A stretch of 5,743 nt of DNA from Candidatus Phaeomarinibacter sp. (GCA_028279995.1 JANQMQ010000582.1:1-5743), one strand, 5' to 3'. Positions 1 through 5,743 are shown, numbered from the stretch's first letter. Numbers and translations are program-made. The notes: generated from the sequence alone by a model not told the origin.

Positions 1-446
1 TTATTCTGATTGTCTACGGGCTGTTCGGCGTTTTCGCCAATGTGGCGTTGATCATCAACGTGGCACTGATCTTCGGAGCGCTGTCGCTTCTGCAGGCCAC
101 GCTTACACTGCCGGGCATTGCCGGCATTGTTCTGACCATCGGTATGGCGGTTGATGCCAACGTGCTGATCTTCGAGCGGATCAAGGAGGAGGTGAGATCA
201 GGCAAGACGCCGATCAACGCCATTGATGTGGGCTATTCGCGCGCTCTGGGCACCATCATTGACGCCAACATCACCACCTTCATCGCCGCAGCCATTCTCT
301 TCCAGATGGGGTCAGGACCTGTTCGCGGGTTTGCCGTGACGCTGGCCATCGGCATCATCACATCCGTGTTCACGGCCTTCACCGTGACCCGGCTGTTCGT
401 TTCGATCTGGCTCAAGAGCCGCCGACCTTCTGAAGTGCCACTTTAG
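1..446 (+). CDS. secD: SecD protein translocase subunit, C-terminal part (5' end outside window)
   Basis: SecD pairs with SecF in the inner membrane and uses the proton gradient to help pull proteins through SecYEG on the periplasmic side. Only the last 147 or so codons are visible, with the reading frame open from position 3 to the TAG at 444-446. What is seen is the conserved C-terminal membrane domain: hydrophobic helices near 3-95, 111-170, 240-320 and 335-410, and the family signature GMAVDANVLIFERIKEE (about 141-191), followed by a second DANITT motif (about 261-278) and the basic tail WLKSRRP. The GTG at 42 lies inside the frame and is not the real start, because the frame and its hydrophobic helix continue upstream to the window edge. 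The gene ends 18 nt before secF, so the two are very likely co-transcribed. Identity is secure; a SecDF fusion is excluded because a stop and a new start separate the two. Confidence 0.96.
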   Translation, partial: ILIVYGLFGVFANVALIINVALIFGALSLLQATLTLPGIAGIVLTIGMAVDANVLIFERIKEEVRSGKTPINAIDVGYSRALGTIIDANITTFIAAAILFQMGSGPVRGFAVTLAIGIITSVFTAFTVTRLFVSIWLKSRRPSEVPL

Positions 447-464
447 GGGCCAACGGGAAAAAAC

Positions 465-1409
465 ATGCGTAAGCTCAAACTTGTTCCGGACGATACAAAC
501 ATCCGCTTCATCAAGATGCGATTTGCAGCACTGATGCTGTCATCAGCCGCTGTCCTGGCTTCGATCCTGATGGTGATTGTCCTCGGCCTCAATTTTGGGA
601 TCGATTTTCGTGGCGGTACGATGATCGAGATCGGGACCGAGGAACCCGCAGATATTGCTGATCTGCGTAATCGTCTTGGCGGACTTGGATTGGGTGATGT
701 TCAAATCCAGGAGTTCGGCGCTCCAACCGATGTGCTCATTCGTATTGAAACGCAACCCGGCGGCGAAGAAGCACAGCGCGGGGCCATTGAAACTGTTCGT
801 GCCGAACTGGGCGACGATATTGAATACCGTCGTGTGGAAGTGGTCGGTCCGACAGTTTCCGGCGAGCTCATCGAGGCCGGGGTCCTGGCCATTGTTCTCG
901 CCGTCGGCATGATGCTTGTCTACATTTGGTTCCGCTTCGAGTGGCAGTTCTCTGTCGGCGCGGTTGTCGCGCTTGTGCATGACGTGGTCATTACGCTTGG
1001 CGTGTTTGCGCTCCTTCAGTTGGAGTTCAACCTGTCGATCATCGCGGCGCTGCTGACGATCGTTGGTTACTCCATGAACGATACGGTGGTGGTCTATGAC
1101 CGCGTGCGTGAGAAACTCCGCAAATACAAGCGCATGCCGCTTGATGAGCTACTCGATTTTGCCGTCAACAAGACTCTGTCGCGTACAGTGATGACATCCG
1201 TAACGACACTTCTGGCGCTCCTGTCTCTCTACATTTTCGGGGGTGAGGTCATTCGTGGTTTCACCTTCGCCATGATCTGGGGGATCATCATAGGCACCTA
1301 CTCGTCAATCTTCGTCGCGGCGCCTTTGCTGCTGTGGCTGGGTGTAAAGCGGGACTGGTCCGGAGCCGCTGCAGGAGAGCCGGGACAGGCAGCAAAATCC
1401 GCAAACTGA
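465..1409 (+). CDS. secF: SecF protein translocase subunit
   Basis: SecF is the partner of SecD in the Sec translocon accessory complex. The 314-residue length is normal for the family. A first membrane helix (residues about 22-41) leads into the conserved LNFGIDFRGGT motif (42-52), followed by a periplasmic domain. VGPTVSGEL (127-135) precedes the five-helix membrane bundle, which contains VHDVVITLG (171-179, with the conserved Asp173), GYSMNDTVVVYDRVRE (201-216) and the LSRTVMTS loop (238-245). The last helices run to about residue 293, followed by a short Ala/Gly-rich cytoplasmic tail. The ATG at 465 is preceded only by a modest purine-rich GGGAAA stretch (455-460). The short gap after secD supports translation from one message. 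Nothing is missing or broken. Confidence 0.98.
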   Translation: MRKLKLVPDDTNIRFIKMRFAALMLSSAAVLASILMVIVLGLNFGIDFRGGTMIEIGTEEPADIADLRNRLGGLGLGDVQIQEFGAPTDVLIRIETQPGGEEAQRGAIETVRAELGDDIEYRRVEVVGPTVSGELIEAGVLAIVLAVGMMLVYIWFRFEWQFSVGAVVALVHDVVITLGVFALLQLEFNLSIIAALLTIVGYSMNDTVVVYDRVREKLRKYKRMPLDELLDFAVNKTLSRTVMTSVTTLLALLSLYIFGGEVIRGFTFAMIWGIIIGTYSSIFVAAPLLLWLGVKRDWSGAAAGEPGQAAKSAN

Positions 1410-1410
1410 T

Positions 1411-1435
1411 CCGGGCTTTGAGCAAGGTCTCCCGG
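1411..1435 (+). terminator. Possible weak hairpin after secF
   Basis: CCGGG (1411-1415) can pair with CCCGG (1431-1435), starting two bases after the secF stop. A short inner CTT/AAG pairing is possible. There is no T tract behind it, so it is a poor intrinsic terminator. It might slow the polymerase or protect the 3' end of the secDF message. Confidence 0.22.
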
Positions 1436-1555
1436 CTTCCAATGGCTGGAGTACCGGCGTAGTCTTGTCCGCGACGAGTCGCCGCACGGATTACAGGCAA
1501 TGCTGGCGCAGAACGACCTGCATGCCAAAAACCATGCGCGACATACCAGCACCAT

Positions 1556-1563
1556 AAGGAGGG
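1556..1563 (+). promoter_or_regulatory. Strong ribosome binding site that fixes the downstream start
   Basis: AAGGAGGG is a near-consensus Shine-Dalgarno sequence. It lies 9 nt before the ATG at 1573 but only 3 nt before the in-frame TTG at 1567. The ATG is therefore the better start, and the longer version beginning at TTG is rejected. Confidence 0.8.
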
Positions 1564-1572
1564 ACTTTGGGG

Positions 1573-2193
1573 ATGGCTGGCATTCTTTCAAATCTGCGCA
1601 ACACCGTAATCGCAGGCTTCGTGCTCGCGCTGGTGCTCTGCATTTTCTACATCTATGGCCAATACAGCTCTGCTGAACATTTTCTGGAAGCGCTTGGCTC
1701 CCAGCCATTCTGGCTCTTCATTGTTCGCTGGGCCCACGTGCTATGCGGCATCATGTGGATCGGCCTTCTGTACTATTTCAATTTCGTGCAGATCCCGAAC
1801 ATGCCCAACATTCCGGATGACCAGAAACCTGCCATCGGCAAGGTTATTGCGCCTGCGGCTCTTTGGTGGTTCCGCTGGGGCGCCATGGGCACCATTGCGT
1901 TCGGCATCATTCTTGCCGCAATGAGCGGCTACCTGATCGAAGCCTATACCCTCGGCCTTGCAGGCAATGGCGGCTCGACGATTATCGGCATCGGCATGTG
2001 GCTGGGCACCATCATGTGGTTCAACGTCTGGTTCGTCATCTGGCCGAACCAGAAGATCGCACTTGGTATTGTGGATGCTCCGGCCGAAGACAAGCCAAAG
2101 GCAGCACGCACAGCCATGCTGTTCTCGCGTACGAACACCATGCTGTCTGTGCCTATGTTGTTTGCCATGGTGATTAACCAAAACGCCTTCTAG
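1573..2193 (+). CDS. PuuD-like (Urate_ox_N family) integral membrane protein without cytochrome c domain
   Basis: The 206-residue product is almost entirely membrane helices, at about residues 11-29, 46-69, 103-123, 136-157 and 188-203. The segment VRWAHVLCGIMWIGLLYYFN (51-70), with His55, and the motif FRWGAMGT (100-107) match what I remember of the membrane domain of PuuD-type urate hydroxylases, where such histidines are thought to bind heme. Full-length PuuD proteins are about twice as long and end in a cytochrome c domain with CXXCH. Here there is no CXXCH, and the only two cysteines (23 and 58) lie within or near helices. Urate hydroxylase activity therefore cannot be assumed: an electron acceptor would have to be a separate protein, or the protein may do something else, for example as a heme-binding membrane redox component. 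No purine catabolism genes flank it. Short homologues have also been labelled NusG antitermination protein in databases, as I recall, which the sequence does not support. It stands alone, with a strong ribosome site and a terminator behind it. Confidence 0.75.
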   Translation: MAGILSNLRNTVIAGFVLALVLCIFYIYGQYSSAEHFLEALGSQPFWLFIVRWAHVLCGIMWIGLLYYFNFVQIPNMPNIPDDQKPAIGKVIAPAALWWFRWGAMGTIAFGIILAAMSGYLIEAYTLGLAGNGGSTIIGIGMWLGTIMWFNVWFVIWPNQKIALGIVDAPAEDKPKAARTAMLFSRTNTMLSVPMLFAMVINQNAF

Positions 2194-2215
2194 TCTGATC
2201 TATCCACGATGACCA

Positions 2216-2253
2216 AAAACGGCGCTGCCTCAGGACTGAGGCAGCGCCGTTTT
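2216..2253. terminator. Bidirectional intrinsic terminator between convergent genes
   Basis: An 18-bp perfect inverted repeat, AAAACGGCGCTGCCTCAG (2216-2233) and its complement (2236-2253), is separated by only two bases, so the real loop is probably four or more nt. The GC-rich stem is flanked by an A run on the left and a T run on the right, giving a U tract for transcripts in both directions. It begins 22 nt after the membrane-protein stop and ends 23 nt from the sodB stop. Confidence 0.93.
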
Positions 2254-2276
2254 CATTGTCTCTCTCGAGACCAAGG

Positions 2277-2867
2277 TCAGCCGAGATCGGCGTAGTTTGC
2301 GCTTGCAAACTCCCAGTTCACCAGCTTGTCGAGGAAAGTGGCAATGTAGTCAGGGCGTTTGTTCTGATAGTCGAGATAGTAGGCGTGTTCCCATACGTCG
2401 ATGGTGAGAATGGCTGTCGCGCCATGTGCCAGCGGCAAATCCGCGTCATGGGTCTGCATGATGCTGAGCTTCCCGGTTTTGTCCGCAACCAGCCAAGCCC
2501 ACCCTGACCCAAAGTGAGCGCCGGCTGCGTCAGAGAACTCTGATGCAAAGGCGTCAAAGGAACCAAAGTCACGGGTGATGGCTTCCGCCAATGCACCGGA
2601 TGGTTTGCCGCCTCCGTTTGGCGTCATCGAGTTCCAGAAGAACGTGTGGTTCCAGACCTGTGCTGCCTGATTGAACAGCTTGCCGTCCGACGACGTCACA
2701 ATGTCTTCCAGACTCTTGCCTTCATGGTCCGTGCCCTTGATCAGACCATTGAGCGTGTCGACATACTTCTGGTGATGCTTGTCGTGGTGAAATTCCAATG
2801 TCCTTTTTGACATGTGCGGTTCAAGCGCATCGTGAGGATAGGGAAGGTCGGGAAGGGCGATGGACAT
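2277..2867 (-). CDS. sodB: Superoxide dismutase, Fe type
   Basis: The enzyme converts superoxide to oxygen and hydrogen peroxide. The length of 196 residues fits cytoplasmic SodB, and there is no signal peptide. All four metal ligands are present: His27 (in [12 protein letters not shown]), His74 (in QVWNHTFFW), Asp157 and His161 (in [12 protein letters not shown]). The gateway Tyr35 is also present. Gln70, just before VWNH, is the position of the active-site glutamine in iron enzymes; the alternative GxQ position used by manganese enzymes, near residues 148-150, has no Gln. This points to iron, although alphaproteobacterial members can be cambialistic. The ATG at 2867 has AGGAG (complement of 2877-2881) 9 nt upstream. 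The gene is a single unit, divergent from the NDUFAF6-like gene and convergent with the PuuD-like gene. I saw no clear Fur or other operator in the 116-nt spacer. Confidence 0.96.
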   Translation of the reverse strand: MSIALPDLPYPHDALEPHMSKRTLEFHHDKHHQKYVDTLNGLIKGTDHEGKSLEDIVTSSDGKLFNQAAQVWNHTFFWNSMTPNGGGKPSGALAEAITRDFGSFDAFASEFSDAAGAHFGSGWAWLVADKTGKLSIMQTHDADLPLAHGATAILTIDVWEHAYYLDYQNKRPDYIATFLDKLVNWEFASANYADLG

Positions 2868-2975
2868 CGCGAGGTACTCCTGTACTCATTTACGGGCAAG
2901 CCCATGCCGAAACAGCACGCTGAAGACTGGTGAATTTCCGTCTATGCTCTACCTTGTGCGCATGACGTATTTATC

Positions 2976-2980
2976 AAGGA
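2976..2980 (+). promoter_or_regulatory. Ribosome binding site with two possible starts
   Basis: AAGGA lies only 3 nt before ATG 2984, which is tight, but 9 nt before the in-frame GTG at 2990, which is ideal. The protein may therefore begin two residues later than annotated, with no effect on its folded part. The upstream TATTTA (2968-2973) is AT-rich but has no convincing -35 partner. Confidence 0.45.
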
Positions 2981-2983
2981 TTC

Positions 2984-3826
2984 ATGGGCGTGCCAGACGC
3001 TGAAAACTCTCTTTTGCCGGTGAGTGTTTCCGAACAGCTTCGCAAGTTCGACAGCGACCGGTTTTTGTCGGCGCTGTTTGCCCCCACGGATGTCAGGCCA
3101 CATCTTCTGGCGCTCTATGCTCTGGACTGGGAGCTCAAGCGCATTCCCGGCCTCGTCTCCGAACCCATGCTTGGCGCCATTCGCTTTCAATGGTGGCGTG
3201 ACACCATCGGGGCGATCTATCAGGGCGAGCATCCCGGGCACGAGCTTGTTCCGGCACTGGCGGCCGCAATCGAAACGGGCAACCTGCCACCGGAAGATTT
3301 CCATCACTGGCTTGACGCCCGCGAGGACGAAATGAGCGAACTGCCGTTTGTCGACCTTGCGTCCATGGAGGCACATGCCCGGCGCGCTGACGGTACCATC
3401 ATGAGCATGGCCGGGCAGCTTGTTGGAGGGGATGAGAGCAACAACGAACTGGCACCATATGCGGCCGCCTACGGATTGGTAGATCTGCTCAAACGCTGTG
3501 GTGCAGCAGCTGGTCGCCGGAGCATTTTTCTGCCTGCGGATCAGATTGACGGTAACGAAGAGGCCGTATTTTCAGGCCGATTGACTGACCAGGTTTCGAC
3601 CGCGTTCACAGTGGTGGCGCGTCACGCGCGCGAAACACTCAACACCGCTCGCAAGACATCCGTGTCACGCAACCTTGTGGCGGCAGGCCTCCATGCCGGC
3701 CTTGTCCCGGGTTACACGCGGCTGTTTGCGCAGAAGGATTTCGATCCCTTCCGGTCGCCGCCGGACATTCCGGCCTACCGACGTCAGATATCACTCATGG
3801 CGCGGGCCATGCGCGGGCGCATCTGA
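2984..3826 (+). CDS. Squalene/phytoene synthase family protein, NDUFAF6-like (probable complex I assembly factor)
   Basis: The 280-residue protein has the all-helical squalene/phytoene synthase fold pattern. Recognisable stretches are the N-terminal block DRFLSALFAPTDVRPHLLAL (25-44), SEPMLGAIRFQWWRDTI (59-75) and GRRSIFLPADQI (177-188). The two aspartate-rich motifs that bind Mg-diphosphate in real prenyl synthases are gone: the first region reads LDWELKRIPGL (48-58), and the second, normally LRDxxED before the RxYLP block, reads LLKRCGAAAGRR (168-179). The SEP..G.IR.QWWRD pattern closely recalls human NDUFAF6 (C8orf38), a mitochondrial complex I assembly factor derived from this family. I infer a role in NADH dehydrogenase assembly and not in carotenoid or hopanoid synthesis; no terpenoid genes are nearby. 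ATG 2984 is used here, but GTG 2990 is equally plausible from ribosome-site spacing. It converges on trmFO with 14 nt between stops. Confidence 0.85.
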   Translation: MGVPDAENSLLPVSVSEQLRKFDSDRFLSALFAPTDVRPHLLALYALDWELKRIPGLVSEPMLGAIRFQWWRDTIGAIYQGEHPGHELVPALAAAIETGNLPPEDFHHWLDAREDEMSELPFVDLASMEAHARRADGTIMSMAGQLVGGDESNNELAPYAAAYGLVDLLKRCGAAAGRRSIFLPADQIDGNEEAVFSGRLTDQVSTAFTVVARHARETLNTARKTSVSRNLVAAGLHAGLVPGYTRLFAQKDFDPFRSPPDIPAYRRQISLMARAMRGRI

Positions 3827-3840
3827 CGTTCTTCTCAGGA

Positions 3841-5238
3841 CTATTCGGCGGCCAGCTTGTTGCCAAACCAGCTTTCCACATCTGCCTTGGCCCGGGCTGT
3901 GTATGCCCGCTTGCGCCCCGGCTTCTTGGCCTTACCACGCAGGCGTTTGCCATCCGGACCCTTCGGCAACTCGACCGGCGGGAACAGGCCGAAGTTGATG
4001 TTCATTGGCTGGAACGACCCCTTGCCGGCATCCAGATGACCGCCGGTGATGTGGCTCAACAATGCTCCGAGAGCTGACGTCTGAGGAGGCGGTACCATGG
4101 TCTCGCCCAACGCCTCTGCAGCAGCAAAGCGGCCCGCCAGCATTCCTATGGATGCGCTTTCAATGTATCCCTCTACACCGGTTACCTGTCCGGCAAAGCG
4201 GAGCCGGGGCATGGCCTTCAGCCGAAGCTCGGCATCCAGCAGCTTGGGGCTGTTCAGGAAGGTGTTGCGGTGCAAGCCGCCCAGACGGGCGAACACTGCG
4301 TCTTCCAAACCCGGAATAGACTTGAAAATACGCGTTTGCTCGCGGTGTCTTAGCTTGGTCTGAAAGCCGACCATGTTGTAGAGCGTTCCCAAGGCGTTGT
4401 CCTGGCGCAGCTGCACGACGGCATAGGGCTTTGTATCCGGGTCGTGCGGATTGGTCAGCCCAACGGGCTTCAGAGGACCATAGCGCAGTGTTTCACGCCC
4501 GCGTTCGGCCATGACTTCAATGGGCAGGCAGGCTTCGAAGTAGGGCGTGTTTTCTTCCCATTCCTTGAAGTCCGTCTTGTCGCCTTCAAGAATGGCATCC
4601 ACAAAGGCATTGTATTGATCTTCGTCGAGCGGGCAGTTGATGTAGTCAGCACCTGTGCCGCCGGGACCTACCTTGTCATAGCGGGACTGGAACCAGGCCT
4701 TCTCCATATCGATAGAGTCAAAATTGACAATCGGCGCAATGGCATCAAAGAAAGCCAGCTCGTCCTCGCCGGTGAGGCCCTGAACCGCGGAAGCAAGGTC
4801 TGGTGATGTGAGCGGCCCGGTTGCGACAATGACACTGGCCCAGTCTTCCGGTGGCAGACCAGCCACTTCACCGCGCTCAATGCTAACCAACGGGTCTGCT
4901 TCCAAGGCAGCTTCGACAGCCTTCGAAAAACCATCGCGGTCGACGGCGAGCGCTCCGCCTGCCGGGACCTGATTGGAATCGCCTGCCTGCATGACGATGG
5001 ACCCGCCACGGCGCAGTTCATAATGGAGCTGGCCGATGGCACTGTTTTCGTCGTCATCAGACCGGAAGGAATTGGAACAGACAAGTTCCGCCAGGCCATC
5101 TGTCTGATGGGCGTCGGTACCCCGGAGCGGGCGCATTTCATGCAGCACCACCGGAACGCCGGCACGGGCAATCTGCCAGGCCGCTTCTGATCCTGCGAGG
5201 CCGCCGCCAATTACATGTATCGGGTCAATTTTGCTCAT
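3841..5238 (-). CDS. trmFO: Methylenetetrahydrofolate--tRNA-(uracil-5-)-methyltransferase (FAD-dependent) TrmFO
   Basis: TrmFO makes 5-methyluridine at position 54 of the tRNA T-loop, taking carbon from methylene-tetrahydrofolate and reducing power through FAD. The 465 residues fit the family. The N-terminal dinucleotide fold is clear: [18 protein letters not shown] (7-24), then LHEMRP (32-37). The family block [10 protein letters not shown] (51-60) holds Cys54, and [15 protein letters not shown] (233-247) holds Cys237; these match the two functionally important cysteines of the family. Further signatures are [11 protein letters not shown] (251-261) and the FAD-binding C-terminal block [19 protein letters not shown] (347-365). 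The frame stays open upstream to 5442, but the ATG at 5238 begins exactly where family homology begins, and the longer form would run through the divergent gene. The Shine-Dalgarno before 5238 is poor. The C-terminal basic stretch (431-448) is likely to favour RNA contact. Confidence 0.97.
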   Translation of the reverse strand: MSKIDPIHVIGGGLAGSEAAWQIARAGVPVVLHEMRPLRGTDAHQTDGLAELVCSNSFRSDDDENSAIGQLHYELRRGGSIVMQAGDSNQVPAGGALAVDRDGFSKAVEAALEADPLVSIERGEVAGLPPEDWASVIVATGPLTSPDLASAVQGLTGEDELAFFDAIAPIVNFDSIDMEKAWFQSRYDKVGPGGTGADYINCPLDEDQYNAFVDAILEGDKTDFKEWEENTPYFEACLPIEVMAERGRETLRYGPLKPVGLTNPHDPDTKPYAVVQLRQDNALGTLYNMVGFQTKLRHREQTRIFKSIPGLEDAVFARLGGLHRNTFLNSPKLLDAELRLKAMPRLRFAGQVTGVEGYIESASIGMLAGRFAAAEALGETMVPPPQTSALGALLSHITGGHLDAGKGSFQPMNINFGLFPPVELPKGPDGKRLRGKAKKPGRKRAYTARAKADVESWFGNKLAAE

Positions 5239-5316
5239 GAGGCGAGACTTAAGGCAGGCACCCGCCCGCTGCAAGTTTCTTGCTTTGGCGGTCGTCTGGC
5301 ACTTGGGATGATTTGC

Positions 5317-5349
5317 ATAGGGCTGGAAACTCCGCCCGTTTGGCCCTAT
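5317..5349. promoter_or_regulatory. Bipartite inverted repeat in the divergent spacer
   Basis: ATAGGGC (5317-5323) and GCCCTAT (5343-5349) are perfect complements, and an inner AAAC (5327-5330) pairs with GTTT (5338-5341). The element lies near the middle of the spacer between trmFO and the secreted-protein gene. Its right arm overlaps TATACG (5347-5352), a possible -10 with the weak -35-like CTGGAA 18 nt upstream (5323-5328). It could be an operator or a hairpin; the protein or signal involved is unknown. Confidence 0.35.
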
Positions 5350-5353
5350 ACGT

Positions 5354-5393
5354 CTCCAAAGGTGCCTTGGGAGTGTATTGAGCCCTTGGAGAG
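5354..5393 (+). repeat. Repeated CCTTGG-GAG motif with complementary left arm in the leader
   Basis: CCTTGGGAG (5365-5373) recurs as CCTTGGAGAG (5384-5393), and the second copy contains the GGAGAG ribosome site (5388-5393), 5 nt before ATG 5399. CTCCAAAGG (5354-5362) can pair with either copy: 8 of 9 bases with the first, or CTCCAA plus GG with the second across a one-base bulge. Confidence 0.4.
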
Positions 5394-5398
5394 AACAC

Positions 5399-5725
5399 AT
5401 GAAGCCCGTTTCTAAGCTTGCGCTTGCAGCCTTGGCCATCACATCTCTTGTCGGGAATGCCCAATCCGCTCAGGCTCTGACAAGCTGTACGTATCAAGGC
5501 ATACAGCTATTTGGCGAGGTAACGGTGGTGCCGGCCAATGCGGATCTGACCGTGGAAATCGTTGGCAGCGGTGGCGATCTCAAGGTTCATTGGGTCAATC
5601 GCCATGCCAATACGTGCGGCGAATGGCGTCGAGTGGGGCTCGGCGCCGATTTCACCGTTCAGATCGTGCCATCGGGCGGAGACATCAAGATCCAGGAAGT
5701 TCCGGGAAGCCCTGGCCTGCTTTAG
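5399..5725 (+). CDS. Small secreted protein with 11-residue repeats, septoil-knot (DUF6150)-like
   Basis: The 108-residue product begins with a clear Sec signal peptide: basic MKPVSK, hydrophobic core 7-19, and a likely cut after Ala26 in the AQA motif. The mature 82 residues are made of about six units of 11 residues with alternating hydrophobic positions: 37-47 (weak), 48-58 [11 protein letters not shown], 59-69 [11 protein letters not shown], 70-82 (diverged, two extra residues, contains GEWRRV), 83-93 [11 protein letters not shown], and 94-104 [11 protein letters not shown]. The pair 48-66 and 83-101 agrees at 12 of 19 residues. The ADLxVxxV pattern, with one GxW unit in the middle, resembles what I remember of the small all-beta 7(1) septoil-knot family (DUF6150). 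That assignment is from memory and uncertain; function is unknown. Two cysteines (30 and 73) could form a disulfide in the periplasm. GGAGAG (5388-5393) supports the ATG at 5399 over the in-frame TTG at 5378. Confidence 0.8.
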   Translation: MKPVSKLALAALAITSLVGNAQSAQALTSCTYQGIQLFGEVTVVPANADLTVEIVGSGGDLKVHWVNRHANTCGEWRRVGLGADFTVQIVPSGGDIKIQEVPGSPGLL

Positions 5726-5743
5726 CGCGGGACGCTAGCGCAC

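Larger units (their letters stand above)
1410..1572. other. Intergenic gap after secF, no gene seen
   Basis: No coding frame with family resemblance or a ribosome site is visible in this 163-nt stretch apart from the leader of the following gene. It holds a weak hairpin right after the secF stop and one weak promoter-like pair, TTGTCC at 1465-1470 and GATTAC at 1489-1494 with an 18-nt spacer, which could start the message of the downstream membrane protein. In related genomes, as I recall, a Mth938/NDUFAF3-type gene of roughly 120-130 codons often sits directly after secF. This gap is too short for it and shows no readable remnant. Confidence 0.5.

Noticed and set aside
543..980. Open minus-strand frame of 145 codons within secF
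   Set aside because: The composition is low-quality (His/Asp/Asn-rich antisense of a membrane protein), with no ribosome site or family pattern. It is a shadow of secF.
1288..1708. Minus-strand frames spanning the gap between secF and the PuuD-like gene
   Set aside because: The products are Cys/Arg/Ser-rich without a family pattern, and overlap both flanking genes; none resembles the Mth938/NDUFAF3 family.
1741..2181. Open minus-strand frame of 146 codons opposite the PuuD-like gene
   Set aside because: It has no recognisable domain, is rich in His/Arg/Asp as expected for antisense of hydrophobic codons, and would be transcribed through a strongly supported gene.
2984..3826. Carotenoid or hopanoid biosynthesis locus
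   Set aside because: The synthase-like protein lacks the catalytic aspartate motifs, and no desaturase, cyclase or other terpenoid gene is present.
4444..4806. Plus-strand frame of 120 codons within trmFO
   Set aside because: It lies entirely antisense to a conserved part of TrmFO and has no start signal or recognisable motif.
5236..5442. In-frame upstream extension of trmFO to a start at 5442 (533 residues)
   Set aside because: The added 68 residues have no family resemblance, and the extension overlaps the signal-peptide coding part of the divergent gene. Homology begins exactly at the ATG at 5238.
5723..5737. Terminator after the secreted-protein gene
   Set aside because: TAGCG/CGCTA forms only a 5-bp stem that includes the stop codon, and no T tract is visible before the window ends.
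1..5743. Mobile element, CRISPR array, toxin-antitoxin or defence system
   Set aside because: No transposase, integrase, terminal repeats, spaced direct repeats or small paired genes of that kind were found. All coding space is taken by housekeeping-type genes plus one small exported protein.

Overview
The window looks like the chromosome of an alphaproteobacterium, probably of the Hyphomicrobiales (Rhizobiales) type. Pointers are the SecD/SecF pair, an NDUFAF6-like member of the squalene/phytoene synthase family near trmFO, an Fe-type superoxide dismutase, and moderately GC-rich coding sequence. This placement rests on remembered family and synteny patterns, not on a search. There are no tRNA or rRNA genes, insertion sequences, CRISPR arrays or phage genes in view.

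Layout. Positions 1-446 (+) hold the C-terminal third or so of secD, cut by the window edge, followed 18 nt later by complete secF (465-1409, +). After a 163-nt gap with no gene (1410-1572) comes a five-helix membrane protein of the PuuD/Urate_ox_N family (1573-2193, +), which has no cytochrome c tail. It converges on sodB (2277-2867, -), and a near-perfect hairpin at 2216-2253 with A and T tracts on its two sides should terminate both. sodB is divergent from an NDUFAF6-like protein gene (2984-3826, +) across a 116-nt spacer. That gene converges on trmFO (3841-5238, -) with only 14 nt between stop codons. Divergent from trmFO across a 160-nt spacer rich in inverted repeats is a small secreted protein (5399-5725, +) built of about six 11-residue repeats.

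How the genes fit together. secD and secF form one transcription unit for the Sec translocon accessory complex. The other genes are single-gene units: membrane protein of uncertain role, oxidative-stress defence (SodB), probable respiratory complex I assembly (NDUFAF6-like), tRNA m5U54 methylation (TrmFO), and an exported repeat protein. In many relatives, as I recall, secDF is followed by a Mth938/NDUFAF3-type gene and then the NDUFAF6-type gene. Here that NDUFAF3-type gene is missing from the window and puuD-like plus sodB occupy the place.

Most interesting: the exported repeat protein at the right end, which resembles the small septoil-knot (DUF6150-type) proteins but carries a signal peptide and two cysteines, and the inverted-repeat leader in front of it. 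I see no convincing multi-gene novel system.
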